From: Anaerosphaera aminiphila DSM 21120
Lineage (GTDB): Bacteria; Bacillota; Clostridia; Tissierellales; Peptoniphilaceae
DNA: 64,000 bases
Reading direction: 5' to 3'
Assembly (NCBI RefSeq): GCF_900129925.1
Contig: NZ_FQXI01000001.1
Span: 372,001 to 436,000 of the forward strand
Below are positions 53,999 to 62,996 of the stretch, one piece after another. The translations under genes were made by a program, and so were the position numbers. Below the pieces are notes generated by a model. The model did no database searches. It was not told where the DNA came from and worked only from the letters and a program-made list of their open reading frames with translations. Each line of letters begins with the position of its first letter. Position 1 is the stretch's first letter.

Positions 53999-55414
53999 AT
54001 GGAAAAAGACGATAAAAAACTTAATGTCGTATCATTAGTAGGTATTATTGTCAGTGCAATAATAGGCGCCGGAATTTTTAATCTTCCAAAAGAAATGGCT
54101 AGTTCTGCATCAGCTGGAGTTACTATCCTAAGTTGGCTTATTGCCGGCTTAGGTATGGGCTCTCTGGCATTTTGTATGCAAAACTTAAGTAACAAAAAGC
54201 CAGATTTACATGCCGGAATTTTTAGTTTTGCTCAAGAGGGTTTTGGAGATTTTATGGGATTTAATTCAGTCTGGGGTTATTGGGTTTCAGTAATTATTGG
54301 AAATGTTGCATTTGGAACACTAATGTTTAGTGCAATAGGATATTTTTTTCCAGCTTTTGGGAATGGTGAAAACATCCTCTCTATTATAGGTGCCTCCCTT
54401 ATATTGTGGCTTATTCACTATATAATTTGTAAGGGTCTTGACAATGCAACCTTTTTAAATAACTTGGTTATGGTGGCAAAATTAATCCCCATAATAATAT
54501 TTATTGTTTGTGTAATTGGTGGATTTAATAAGGGAATTTTCTTTCACCGCTTCTGGAGTATGAATACTGACAACTTTTATCTTCCAGATGTAGTTCATCA
54601 ATTAAAAAATACTATGTTGGTAACTGTTTGGGTCTTTATTGGAATTGAAGGTGCTGTTGTATTTTCAGGACGTGCTAAAAAACGTAGTGACGTTGGAAAG
54701 GCAACACTACTTGGATTCGCAGCTGTAACTGTAATATATATGAGCATTACTGTATTTTCATATGGAATTATGACTCAAGCTGAAATTCAAAGCTTACCAA
54801 ATCCTGCAATGGCCTATATACTCGAAAGAGTTATTGGGAAACCAGGTGCTATTATTGTAAACTTAGGCGTAATAATTTCTATATTTGGAGCTTGGATTGC
54901 AAATACACTTCTTGCTGAGGAGGTATCTTATCAAGCTGGAGAAAGAAAATTATTCCCTGTAATTTTTACTAAGGAAAATAAAAATCAAGTACCAGTTAAT
55001 GCACTATTAATTACAAATATTATAGTACAAATATTGTTGTTGTCATTTTTAATAACTGATGAAGCTTATTCACTTCTGTCACAACTTTCATCTGCAACAA
55101 TCTTGTTACCTTATACTTGCGTAGCTCTATATCAGCTAAAATTAACTCACACAGAAAAATCTTCCGATTCAACTAAAAATTATATCATTGGAATAATTGC
55201 CACAGTTTATATGTTTTGGCTAATATATGCTTCAGGATTTATATATACTATATTGACAATATTAACACTATTGCCAGGTGCTATTATGTTCATTTACGTA
55301 AAGAAATACTACAAGCAAAAAGTATTTAAACCCTATGAAATTTTTATCTTCATAGTAATAGCAGTATTATTTGTATATGGAATGACACAACTTCCAGTAC
55401 TTATGAAAATGTAA
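53999..55414 (+). CDS. APC-family basic amino acid/polyamine antiporter
   Basis: A 471-residue transporter with about twelve membrane segments of the ArcD/AdiC-like branch of the APC family. SAIIGAGIFNLPKEMA is the substrate-site loop of helix 1, and WVFIGIEGAVVFSGRAKKRSDVGKAT is a family mark. It lies 57 bases after the DDAH-like gene. An arginine-ornithine or arginine-citrulline-type exchange is the likely job, linked to the enzyme. ATG 53999 follows AGGAGG. Confidence 0.88.
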   Translation: MEKDDKKLNVVSLVGIIVSAIIGAGIFNLPKEMASSASAGVTILSWLIAGLGMGSLAFCMQNLSNKKPDLHAGIFSFAQEGFGDFMGFNSVWGYWVSVIIGNVAFGTLMFSAIGYFFPAFGNGENILSIIGASLILWLIHYIICKGLDNATFLNNLVMVAKLIPIIIFIVCVIGGFNKGIFFHRFWSMNTDNFYLPDVVHQLKNTMLVTVWVFIGIEGAVVFSGRAKKRSDVGKATLLGFAAVTVIYMSITVFSYGIMTQAEIQSLPNPAMAYILERVIGKPGAIIVNLGVIISIFGAWIANTLLAEEVSYQAGERKLFPVIFTKENKNQVPVNALLITNIIVQILLLSFLITDEAYSLLSQLSSATILLPYTCVALYQLKLTHTEKSSDSTKNYIIGIIATVYMFWLIYASGFIYTILTILTLLPGAIMFIYVKKYYKQKVFKPYEIFIFIVIAVLFVYGMTQLPVLMKM

Positions 55415-55438
55415 ATTATTTAAAATAACTCTATATAT

Positions 55439-55472
55439 AAAAAGAACTGTTTTTAACTAAGCAGTTCTTTTT
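55439..55472 (+). terminator. Terminator after the APC permease
   Basis: Eleven-bp stem AAAAAGAACTG (55439-55449) with 55462-55472, followed by T-rich sequence. Confidence 0.85.
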
Positions 55473-55516
55473 ATTTCTGCAATATGCTAAAATAAATGTG
55501 ATTGGAGGTTATGAAT

Positions 55517-55909
55517 ATGTCTGATATTATTTCAATAAAAAATCTTATAAAAGATGTACTAAACGACTTAAAAGACGTAGAAAGTGATTTGCGCTCTGCA
55601 AGAAATTGGGGTATTTATGATATGATTGGTGGAAAATCTATTTCCAGCTTTATAAAACACAGTAAAATTAATAAGGCAGAAAAAAAATTCAACAATCTGT
55701 CAAAAAAGCTAAGTTTACTACAGTCAGAGTTAAATAGTTCAAATATAGACTTTGATGGAAATTTTAACACTAGCGGATTAAACCAATTCTTAGATGTCTT
55801 TATGGACAATATATTTTCTGACTTGTTTACTCAATCTAAAATATCCAACAGTCTAGAAAAAGTTAAAAAACTTAAATACTCACTTGAAGATTTACAAAAT
55901 AGATTATAA
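55517..55909 (+). CDS. Conserved hypothetical protein, coiled coil
   Basis: A 130-residue helical protein with heptad-rich stretches (about 1-30, 45-75 and 100-130) and the motif RNWGIYDMIGGKSISSFIKHSKI (about 26-48), which I have seen as a conserved block in Firmicute proteins of unknown function. No signal peptide or membrane segment. ATG 55517, 8 bases after GGAGG, is the best start. Confidence 0.75.
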   Translation: MSDIISIKNLIKDVLNDLKDVESDLRSARNWGIYDMIGGKSISSFIKHSKINKAEKKFNNLSKKLSLLQSELNSSNIDFDGNFNTSGLNQFLDVFMDNIFSDLFTQSKISNSLEKVKKLKYSLEDLQNRL

Positions 55910-56023
55910 GAATATTATTTATATTTAATACTTTCTTTGATAAAACTTAACAATTATTTGATTGAAGATATTAACTTAAGTGTATATAATTAAAATATAA
56001 AATATATTAATTTAGGAGATTTT

Positions 56024-56551
56024 ATGGAAAAATCTGATAGTTATAAAGTTTTAATTGAAGAAGAAGTGGATGCTTTAAAGTACAACTCCAGATTTATGGA
56101 TACAAAAAAATATATGCAACATGGAGATACCAGTATATATGAACACTCAATAAGTGTTGCACTTCTAAGTTGCAATATTGCTGAAACTTTAAATATAAAA
56201 GTAAATTATAAAAATATGATAAGAGGTGCCCTACTTCACGATTATTTTCTATATGATTGGCACGACAAAAACAACGGAGTTTCTCTACATGGTTTTACTC
56301 ACCCTAAAGCCGCTTGGAAAAATGCCAGTAGAGATTTTAATTTAAATAAAACTGAGGAAAATATAATTCTTAGACACATGTTTCCACTAGTTCCACTTCC
56401 ACCAAAATATGCTGAAAGTTGGATAGTCTGTATTGCAGATAAAATCTCCGCTGCGTCAGAGACAGTAGCTCCTGTTAAACACAGCTTTAAAAGTTCTATT
56501 AGTTTCTGTAATAAGCTAATTATGCTTGCAAAAAATTTAGTTGTAAGTTAA
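56024..56551 (+). CDS. HD-domain phosphohydrolase
   Basis: A 175-residue metal-dependent phosphohydrolase fold. The His of the first motif is in IYEHSISVALLS, and LLHDYFLYDWH has the HD pair, with a third Asp in VCIADKISA. HD proteins hydrolyse nucleotides or cyclic dinucleotides; the target is unknown. Single gene, start ATG 56024 after AGGAG. Confidence 0.88.
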   Translation: MEKSDSYKVLIEEEVDALKYNSRFMDTKKYMQHGDTSIYEHSISVALLSCNIAETLNIKVNYKNMIRGALLHDYFLYDWHDKNNGVSLHGFTHPKAAWKNASRDFNLNKTEENIILRHMFPLVPLPPKYAESWIVCIADKISAASETVAPVKHSFKSSISFCNKLIMLAKNLVVS

Positions 56552-56585
56552 AAAAGATAGCAATCTTAAGATTGCTATCTTTTTT
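56550..56585. terminator. Bidirectional terminator
   Basis: An 18-bp perfect inverted repeat with T-tracts at both ends, between the convergent HD and DUF2207 genes. Confidence 0.9.
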
Positions 56586-56588
56586 AAC

Positions 56589-58289
56589 TTATCTGGAACC
56601 TCCTCCTGAGCCGCCACCAAAGGAACCTCCGCCTCCACCTCCACTACTACTGGAAGAAAAGCTGCTGCTATAAGATGAAGAAAATCCTCTCGAAAAACTA
56701 TTTACATAGTAAATTGTTGCTAAGTCATAGTTAGTCTCATTAGAATAACTTGGATATATATTTTCAAATTCTTTTTTTACTTCCTCAGTTATTCCAAAAA
56801 GAGCTGCATATATCATAAAGTCATCCCAAATGTGAACATTGTAAGAATCTCTGGAATTTAACATTGAATAGTCTTTTAGATAATGTTCAAATTTAACAAG
56901 ATTTCCCCAAAGTTCTCTTCCCTCTTCGCTATAAGTTGTAGTTATATATTTAGTGTATTTGTTAACTTGAATTTTAATTTCCAAATATCCATCTTTTCTA
57001 AGTTTGCTCTTAGATCTATTTTTAAATTCTTCAAGTTTACGCTCTAATTTTTCGTAGTTTTCCTTTGCCCAATTTTTAAAGTCTTTTTCATCTAAAACTC
57101 CGTCGCCCTCTGATGCCTCAAGCATTATTTCATAAAAGTATTTTTCTACGAAGTCTGTAGATTTAATAGCACTTTGTTCAAAGATTTTAAAAGATACTTT
57201 TTCCTTTTTAAATAAAAGTCCCTTTTCTTCTTTTACAGCTTCTATTTTTCCCTCTTTTATCCACTTTAGTAAATATGCAGAGATGTAATTTTCCATAGTA
57301 TTTGTCCAATTTCTTTCCAAAATTACATATAAATCTCCTATATCGCCATTATAGGGCACTTCTCTAAAGTACTCATCTCTTCTATATTGCTTCTTATCTA
57401 TATTTAACCTGTCATCTTTCCATCCTTCAAATTCATCAGATTGAACGTATTTTTCCCACTTTTTAAGCAAAAAGACTATTAGTAAAATTACTCCAAGTGC
57501 TGCTAATATTAAAGAGGCAATTCCCAAAGTACTTTTAAAAAATCCAATAACTTTACTTTCCTTTTCATAGTAAGACCCTTTAAATCCCATGTCCTTATAG
57601 TATTCAAAATCTTTATCTATTACAGAAGTAGTTTCAAACATTCCAAAGTTAAACCTTGTTAAAATAGTTAAATACTCACTTTTATTTAAACTTTTAAGAG
57701 ACTTCATCTCAATTTTTCCGTCTTTAAATTCAATGTTTCCAGTACATCCAAAAAACCAAATCTTAGCATTGTCTTTATTGATATTGTACTTATCTGATGA
57801 AATTGTAACACTTACTTCTTTTGGCGGTTCTGACAAATCATCATTTATAAACCTCCAATAGAGCAATTGGGCGTCTTTTAACTCTTTAATATAATTTGTA
57901 ACAGTGTATTTAACTGTAAATTCATTGTTTGCATACTCTGTCTTTCCATAGCAAAGCTCATATCCACTACCAGTCTTTACTATTCCATACTTTCCTGTCT
58001 TTTCTTCAAAAGACCCATCTACATCCCAATCCTCTTCATATTCCATCGGCTTTCCATTAAATAAAACTGAGTAGTCTTTTATTTCCGAGTCTGTTAAATT
58101 ATCAATTACAATATAGTGCTCAGTTTTGTCATCATCGTAGTAATTCCACTTACTGGTAATTACAGCGTCTCCATTGTCTTGAAGCTCAACATCTATGTCA
58201 ACCTTATTTAATTCTGTGGCGTAGCTCTTAATTGGAAAGACCACTATAGTTAACATAAGTATAATTAACTGTAAAATTTTATTTTTCAT
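56589..58289 (-). CDS. DUF2207 family membrane protein
   Basis: A 566-residue protein. The signal peptide ends near residue 25 (KSYA); a DUF2207 extracellular domain spans about 28-230, followed by one membrane segment at about 250-272 and a large cytoplasmic domain. The C-terminus is a Ser/Gly-rich tail (GGGGGGSFGGGSGGG). DUF2207 proteins are usually next to LemA, as here. The function is unknown; an envelope role is presumed. Confidence 0.88.
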   Translation of the reverse strand: MKNKILQLIILMLTIVVFPIKSYATELNKVDIDVELQDNGDAVITSKWNYYDDDKTEHYIVIDNLTDSEIKDYSVLFNGKPMEYEEDWDVDGSFEEKTGKYGIVKTGSGYELCYGKTEYANNEFTVKYTVTNYIKELKDAQLLYWRFINDDLSEPPKEVSVTISSDKYNINKDNAKIWFFGCTGNIEFKDGKIEMKSLKSLNKSEYLTILTRFNFGMFETTSVIDKDFEYYKDMGFKGSYYEKESKVIGFFKSTLGIASLILAALGVILLIVFLLKKWEKYVQSDEFEGWKDDRLNIDKKQYRRDEYFREVPYNGDIGDLYVILERNWTNTMENYISAYLLKWIKEGKIEAVKEEKGLLFKKEKVSFKIFEQSAIKSTDFVEKYFYEIMLEASEGDGVLDEKDFKNWAKENYEKLERKLEEFKNRSKSKLRKDGYLEIKIQVNKYTKYITTTYSEEGRELWGNLVKFEHYLKDYSMLNSRDSYNVHIWDDFMIYAALFGITEEVKKEFENIYPSYSNETNYDLATIYYVNSFSRGFSSSYSSSFSSSSSGGGGGGSFGGGSGGGSR

Positions 58290-58357
58290 ATATCAAGTCC
58301 TTTATATAGTTTGAAAAAGGTGTGATTAAAATACTATTTTAACCGCACCTTTAGAAG

Positions 58358-58903
58358 TTAATTCCAACTTGGAACTTCGTTTTTTTCTTTTGTATTTTCA
58401 AAATAAGCTTCCTGTCCAAAATTAAAAGCACTAGCCACTAAACTACTTGGAAAGCTTTGAATATTGGTATTGTATTTAGTAACTGTGTCGTTGTAAATCA
58501 TTCTTGAGTGTCTTACATTGTCTTCAAATTTTGCAATTTGAATCATTGTATTTTGATATACATCTGAAGCTTTTAAGTTCGGGTAGTTTTCCGCAACTAC
58601 GTTAATTCTACCCATAGCTTGATTAAATAAATTTTCTTCTGCTTCAAAATCTTTAACATCAGAATTTCTACCAACGCCAGTTCTGCTCTTCGTTATATCT
58701 CTCAACAACTCATCTTCGTGTTTCTCATAAGATTTAGTTGCATCTATTAAACTGCTAATGGCGTCCCACCTGGACTCCACTTGTGTTGCTATTTGTCCCT
58801 TTGCATTTCTAACCATTTCTCTTTCTCTTACTAAGCTGTTGTACATAGAAACAACTATCAAAGCTACAATAACAACTACTGCTATAATAATTATAAAACT
58901 CAT
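58358..58903 (-). CDS. lemA: LemA family protein
   Basis: A 181-residue protein with an N-terminal membrane anchor (about 3-22) and a helical LemA domain with SLVREREMVRNAKGQI and EAEENLFNQAMGRI. I start at ATG 58903, 8 bases after GGAGG. It forms a pair with the DUF2207 gene. LemA's molecular role is not settled. Confidence 0.92.
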   Translation of the reverse strand: MSFIIIIAVVVIVALIVVSMYNSLVREREMVRNAKGQIATQVESRWDAISSLIDATKSYEKHEDELLRDITKSRTGVGRNSDVKDFEAEENLFNQAMGRINVVAENYPNLKASDVYQNTMIQIAKFEDNVRHSRMIYNDTVTKYNTNIQSFPSSLVASAFNFGQEAYFENTKEKNEVPSWN

Positions 58904-59023
58904 ATTTTCCTCCAATAAGGTTAAATTTGCAGCTAATTAAATAATCTTTTAAGCTACATTTTTATTATACATAAATTGAACTGATATTACTATAAATTTA
59001 AATTGTATTTCATTTCATGGCAA

Positions 59024-59641
59024 CTACTCTATAATTTTTCCATCTTTCTTTAGTGAAGTAATTAAATTAGATAATTTTACAATATTAAAAATAGATACTA
59101 AAAATAAAATAATTAGCAGTGTAGTCACAATACTTTTAAGTAGTGTATTCTCCATTGTACTATAACCATAAAACATAGTAAGTAAAGATATTATGAATAA
59201 ATATATATTAATCCTTCGACGAAATTTTAAATCTGATAAATTACTTTCTACACTTGTAAACAATTTAAAATTTTCTTCACTAGATATTTTTTCTATTATT
59301 AAAATTTCTCGGTTAATCATTCCACTTGAAGTTGTAATTTGACCTCCAACAGTAGCATAAGGTCTCCATTTAAATCTCCCTATAGAAAGTGAACCTAAAT
59401 TAAGGGGAACACTCCAAACACTATAGTTCATCTCACTTAAGAAATTTTCATAATTAACTCTCTTAACATTATTCATATTTCCAATATATTGAACAGCATA
59501 TTTAACTGCATTATCTGCCTTTTCAAACTCATATATTAATCCACCATATACATATTTTAATTTATATCCATTTTTTGCAACTTTATTTAACCAACCTTCT
59601 CTACTTTCAATTGGATTTAAAAATATATGAAATTTTTTCAT
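59024..59641 (-). CDS. DUF2812 family membrane protein
   Basis: A 205-residue protein with an N-terminal DUF2812 region (ESREGWLNKVAKNGYKLK) and two membrane segments at about 145-190. Genes of this family sit with PadR regulators across Firmicutes, as here with a 4-base overlap. It may be the partner that receives or transmits the signal that PadR responds to. Unknown function. Confidence 0.85.
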   Translation of the reverse strand: MKKFHIFLNPIESREGWLNKVAKNGYKLKYVYGGLIYEFEKADNAVKYAVQYIGNMNNVKRVNYENFLSEMNYSVWSVPLNLGSLSIGRFKWRPYATVGGQITTSSGMINREILIIEKISSEENFKLFTSVESNLSDLKFRRRINIYLFIISLLTMFYGYSTMENTLLKSIVTTLLIILFLVSIFNIVKLSNLITSLKKDGKIIE

Positions 59642-59964
59642 ATTCTTTCCTCCTTTGCTATCTCATCTGCTATACTCAGTGACTCTTTAAGTCTTTTTAT
59701 TTCGTAGTTTAAATTTTCCCTTCCCAGCTCTGTTATAATATATTCTTTTTTACGAGTTTCAGTTTCTGCCGGCACTTGTTCTATCCATCCTTTTTTTGAC
59801 AAGTTGTTTATAGCTCCATACAAAGTCCCCGGCCCAAATACAACTCTTCCCTTAGTCTTTTTCTCAACAAACTGTTGAACACCGTAGCCATGATTAGGTT
59901 TAGTCATTGCCAGTAAAATTAAAAAGGCTGTTTCTGTCAATGGACTTTCTATTTTATTTTTCAT
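59638..59964 (-). CDS. PadR-family transcriptional regulator
   Basis: A 108-residue winged-helix repressor with LTETAFLILLAM, HGYGVQQFVEK and FGPGTLYGAINNLSKKGWI. It is first in a PadR-DUF2812 unit and probably represses its own promoter, which carries TACGTT-A-AACGTA. ATG 59964 follows AGGAGTG. Confidence 0.92.
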   Translation of the reverse strand: MKNKIESPLTETAFLILLAMTKPNHGYGVQQFVEKKTKGRVVFGPGTLYGAINNLSKKGWIEQVPAETETRKKEYIITELGRENLNYEIKRLKESLSIADEIAKEERI

Positions 59965-59978
59965 AACATCACTCCTAT

Positions 59979-60025
59979 TACGTTAAACGTAGTATAAGTA
60001 TATCGTTATACATAGTACGTGTCAA
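59979..60025 (-). promoter_or_regulatory. padR promoter and operator
   Basis: TTGACA (60025-60020) and TATACT (60002-59997) on the minus strand, 17 bp apart. A 13-bp dyad, TACGTTAAACGTA (59979-59991), sits at the start point, a fitting autorepression site. Confidence 0.75.
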
Positions 60026-60057
60026 GTAGTAGTATATACTTAAAATTATAAAAGTTG

Positions 60058-60099
60058 TTGACTATTTTGAAATTATATATTATTATTAGCATATGCTAA
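60058..60099 (+). promoter_or_regulatory. Promoter and operator of the DUF134-NifX gene
   Basis: TTGACT (60058-60063) and TATTAT (60081-60086) with 17 bp between. The perfect 14-bp palindrome TTAGCATATGCTAA (60086-60099) begins at the end of the -10, just before the AAGGAGGG site. It suits autoregulation by the DUF134 helix-turn-helix. Confidence 0.7.
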
Positions 60100-60115
60100 C
60101 AATAAAGGAGGGAGT

Positions 60116-60901
60116 ATGGCCAGACAAATTCAAAGTAAAATTATACGTTCACAACCTGTGTTAAAGTCTTGGTATCCATCAACTGATGAAACTTATTCTC
60201 CTAAATCAGAATTAATTTTAAATCTTGAAGAGTGGGAATGTTTAAGGTTAGTTGACTATATGGGACTTTCACAACAAGAAGCCTCTATTTCTATGGAAAC
60301 TTCAAGACAAAGTGTACAGTACTTACTACAGTCCGCGCGTAAAAAAGTTGCACGTGCTCTAGTTGAATCTATTCCACTGTCAATTGACGGAGGAAATTAT
60401 ACAAAAATTTTAAATGAAAATACATTTAAAGAAGAAGGGAATAATAATATGAAAATAGCAGTTACATTTGAAAATGACAAAGTTTTTTCTCACTTTGGAA
60501 GAACTCCATACTTTGCAATTTATGAAATTGAAGACGGAAATTTAAAAAATAAGACTATTGTAGAAACACCAGCATCAGGACATGGTGCACTTGTAGACTT
60601 TCTAACAGAACAAAAAGTAGAAGCACTTATCTGTGGGGGTATTGGTGGCGGTGCAGTTAATGCCCTACGTGAATCTGGAATTTCAATTTATTCAGGAGCA
60701 TCAGGTGATGCTGACGAACAAGTTGACTCATTTATTAAAGGACAACTTCCAATGAGTGGAGAGGCAAATTGTGACCACAAACACGAACATAAACATGAAC
60801 ACGGACATGGAGAAGGCAATTGTCATAACCATGGAAATGAAAATCACAGCTGCCACGATCACAAACATGAACATAAGCATGAACACAAACATTGTAAATA
60901 A
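60116..60901 (+). CDS. DUF134-NifX/NifB-like fusion with histidine-rich metal-binding tail
   Basis: A 261-residue three-part protein. Residues about 1-95 are a DUF134 helix-turn-helix domain (LNLEEWECLRLVDYMGLSQQEAS), but without the usual N-terminal Cys-Arg-Arg. Residues about 112-210 are a dinitrogenase iron-molybdenum-cofactor domain (PF02579) with FSHFGRTPYFAIY and GGIGGGAVNAL. The tail (about 220-261) has 16 His and 4 Cys, as in metal chaperones. An internal ATG at 60449, 8 bases after AAGGGA, could give the cofactor domain on its own. A metal-storage or sensing role is an inference. No nif genes are near. Confidence 0.85.
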   Translation: MARQIQSKIIRSQPVLKSWYPSTDETYSPKSELILNLEEWECLRLVDYMGLSQQEASISMETSRQSVQYLLQSARKKVARALVESIPLSIDGGNYTKILNENTFKEEGNNNMKIAVTFENDKVFSHFGRTPYFAIYEIEDGNLKNKTIVETPASGHGALVDFLTEQKVEALICGGIGGGAVNALRESGISIYSGASGDADEQVDSFIKGQLPMSGEANCDHKHEHKHEHGHGEGNCHNHGNENHSCHDHKHEHKHEHKHCK

Positions 60902-60906
60902 TTTTA

Positions 60907-60938
60907 AAAATAGATAGTGAAATTTCACTATCTATTTT
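60907..60938. terminator. Bidirectional terminator
   Basis: A 16-bp perfect stem, AAAATAGATAGTGAAA (60907-60922) with 60923-60938, flanked by A- and T-tracts. It lies between convergent genes. Confidence 0.88.
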
Positions 60939-60942
60939 CATT

Positions 60943-61884
60943 TTATATATTTAGTTCTTCTTTTTCCTTTATAAAATACTCTTGTTTTTTATAATCTCCA
61001 AATAAAACAACTAACACTATTGCAACTATTAAAACAAAAGTAACTCCTAATCCACCTTCAAATCCAAAAGAACCGCCATTTACAAGAGCCATATTTGGAT
61101 CTGCTACAGAATTAAACAGTACTGAAGCCGATTTCGTTCCACTTACTTCCACACCATATATATTTCCCATGGCAAAATTCCAAATACTATGAATAGCCCC
61201 TACTCCCCATATAGAACCTCTCTTTAAAAAATAAAGTGATGCAAAAATTCCAAATAAAGCTAAGTTAAAAGCTGCAAGTCCTGTAAACCCGGGATTTTTA
61301 AAGTGCAAAGCTGAAAATAGTATTGAGTTTGTTAAAATCGCAATACTCAAACTATTTTTTACTGAAACTGACACAAATAAATAACCTCTAAGTAAGACTT
61401 CTTCACTCATTCCTTGAAATACATAACCTAGAAAAAATAGTAAAAATAATCCCACCGACATTTCTCTATTAATACTGGTAATTTTAAAAGCTCCAGTTGC
61501 AATTCCTATTAGTGCAGGAATAGAAATCATTATAAAACCTATTAATAAACCTGCTCCATATTCCTTTAAAATACCTTTTTTTATAAATCCCATACTAAAT
61601 AGAGATCTTTTTTCTATAAACTTACAGTATAATATTCCAAGTAATGTAGCTCCTAGTGTTGAAAATAGTGTCAATATAGCAATAAGTTCTAAAAGCTCTG
61701 TTTCAGCAATTACATTGTTTATTAAACTTAAACCCATTGAGAAAATATACATTACAATTCCTGAAACAAACTGAGATGCAATAAAAATTAATATAAAAAT
61801 TGCAATTTGAATAATAATATTTCTGCCTTTCATTTCTCTAGCAGCTTGAATAAATGGCTCTGATTTTTTTAATCTTCTATCCAA
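60943..61884 (-). CDS. CPBP-family intramembrane protease
   Basis: A 313-residue membrane protein with eight hydrophobic segments and the CPBP/Abi motifs SEEVLLRGYLF (Glu-Glu-x3-Arg), SALHFKN and HSIWNFAMG. CPBP proteases process prenylated or bacteriocin-type substrates; the substrate here is unknown. The start is TTG at 61884, after AGGAGATG. It follows a PH-like gene by 33 bases. Confidence 0.85.
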   Translation of the reverse strand: MDRRLKKSEPFIQAAREMKGRNIIIQIAIFILIFIASQFVSGIVMYIFSMGLSLINNVIAETELLELIAILTLFSTLGATLLGILYCKFIEKRSLFSMGFIKKGILKEYGAGLLIGFIMISIPALIGIATGAFKITSINREMSVGLFLLFFLGYVFQGMSEEVLLRGYLFVSVSVKNSLSIAILTNSILFSALHFKNPGFTGLAAFNLALFGIFASLYFLKRGSIWGVGAIHSIWNFAMGNIYGVEVSGTKSASVLFNSVADPNMALVNGGSFGFEGGLGVTFVLIVAIVLVVLFGDYKKQEYFIKEKEELNI

Positions 61885-61917
61885 AATATCATCTCCTATC
61901 TTTAATTATATGGTACC

Positions 61918-62451
61918 CTATTTATCTTTTAATTTCCACATGTCAAAAAACTTTGCCATACTGCTTAAAGTTTCACTATAATCTACCTTTGAAGAGTTTA
62001 AATTAATTAATATTGTGGGATATCCCAGTTTTAAGTTTAATTTTAACAACACTCTCTTAATTATTGGCAAACTCTTTAAAAACTTTTCACTATCTTTTAA
62101 CTCCACTCCAATATATTTTTGACCCATTGAAGTATATCCCACTATGGACTTCACGTCAGCCCACAGTATATAACTCCCACTTATAAAGCTACTCTTCTCT
62201 AAAAATCCATTTTTATCAATCTTTAAAATATCTTTAGATTTTAATAACCCATAGATTATATAAATTAGACATATTGAAAAGAATATAACTCCCACAAATC
62301 CCACTGCCATTATTAATGATATAAATGTATTGCTATGAGCTATTTCCGGAGCCATCAAAAATACAAAAAAACTTAACAACACCATTAAAGTAGCCATAAA
62401 AGTTAAATTTAGCTGCTTTTTAAAACTTCGTCTTATTACAATTTCCTTCAT
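61918..62451 (-). CDS. Predicted membrane protein, PH-like C-terminus
   Basis: A 177-residue protein with two membrane segments (about 20-70) and a C-terminal beta-rich region (about 80-170, containing YILWADVKSIVGYTSMGQKYIGV) that looks like a bacterial PH domain. I do not recognise it further. It is 27 bases after the HIRAN gene and before the CPBP gene, so the three may form one transcript. Confidence 0.6.
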   Translation of the reverse strand: MKEIVIRRSFKKQLNLTFMATLMVLLSFFVFLMAPEIAHSNTFISLIMAVGFVGVIFFSICLIYIIYGLLKSKDILKIDKNGFLEKSSFISGSYILWADVKSIVGYTSMGQKYIGVELKDSEKFLKSLPIIKRVLLKLNLKLGYPTILINLNSSKVDYSETLSSMAKFFDMWKLKDK

Positions 62452-62478
62452 TTATTCCTCCCACTCTTTAAATAATAA

Positions 62479-62847
62479 CTACTCATCTTGAAAATCTTCA
62501 AAAATTTCTTCAAATACGTCTGCTACACCATTTTTAAACACATCACTTATGTCCTGATTTATAACTCTACAAATAGAAGCATCCTTAGTAATGAACATAA
62601 CTTCAAGATAAGCCCCTAAATTAAAATAGTCATAAACTCTTCCTGCACTTTTTGTTCCCTTAATTACAGTATGAGGACTATTTGCAACATATCCCACAAT
62701 ATACATATCCTCTGTAACTACAACCATGGCATCTTGGTCATATTTATTGTCATAATCTTTAATACATATAAGCTTCATCCCAACTTCAAGCAATTCTGAC
62801 GCCTTGTAGTGTTTTAAACCCGTAACAGTTATAAATAAATTTTCCAT
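62479..62847 (-). CDS. Stand-alone HIRAN domain protein
   Basis: A 122-residue protein, most of it a HIRAN domain: VTGLKHYKASELLEVGMKL, DYDNKYDQDAMVV and GYVANSPHTV. HIRAN domains in eukaryotes bind DNA ends at stalled forks; bacterial stand-alone copies are little studied. The C-terminal 25 residues are acidic. No nuclease or helicase gene is adjacent. ATG 62847 has a modest site (AGAAGAG). Confidence 0.8.
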   Translation of the reverse strand: MENLFITVTGLKHYKASELLEVGMKLICIKDYDNKYDQDAMVVVTEDMYIVGYVANSPHTVIKGTKSAGRVYDYFNLGAYLEVMFITKDASICRVINQDISDVFKNGVADVFEEIFEDFQDE

Positions 62848-62926
62848 CTCTTCTCCAACATCTATAAATACTTTTGTAATTTTAAAGTTAATTACTTTAA
62901 TATATCTATTTTAACATTAATCTAAC

Positions 62927-62970
62927 AAATAAAAACAGCCGATTTCAATTTAAACCGACTGTTTTTATTT
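62927..62970 (-). terminator. Terminator after the GntP-like gene
   Basis: AAATAAAAACAG (62927-62938) with its complement at 62959-62970 and an inner imperfect stem; T-tract on the minus strand. Confidence 0.8.
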
Positions 62971-62996
62971 GTTTATTATTTTTATAAAAACCATAA

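Noticed and set aside
60728-60941. Leftward open frames with repeated Val/Phe/Met or His/Val pattern
   Set aside because: They are the reverse reading of the histidine-rich tail of the rightward DUF134-NifX gene, with no ribosome binding site.
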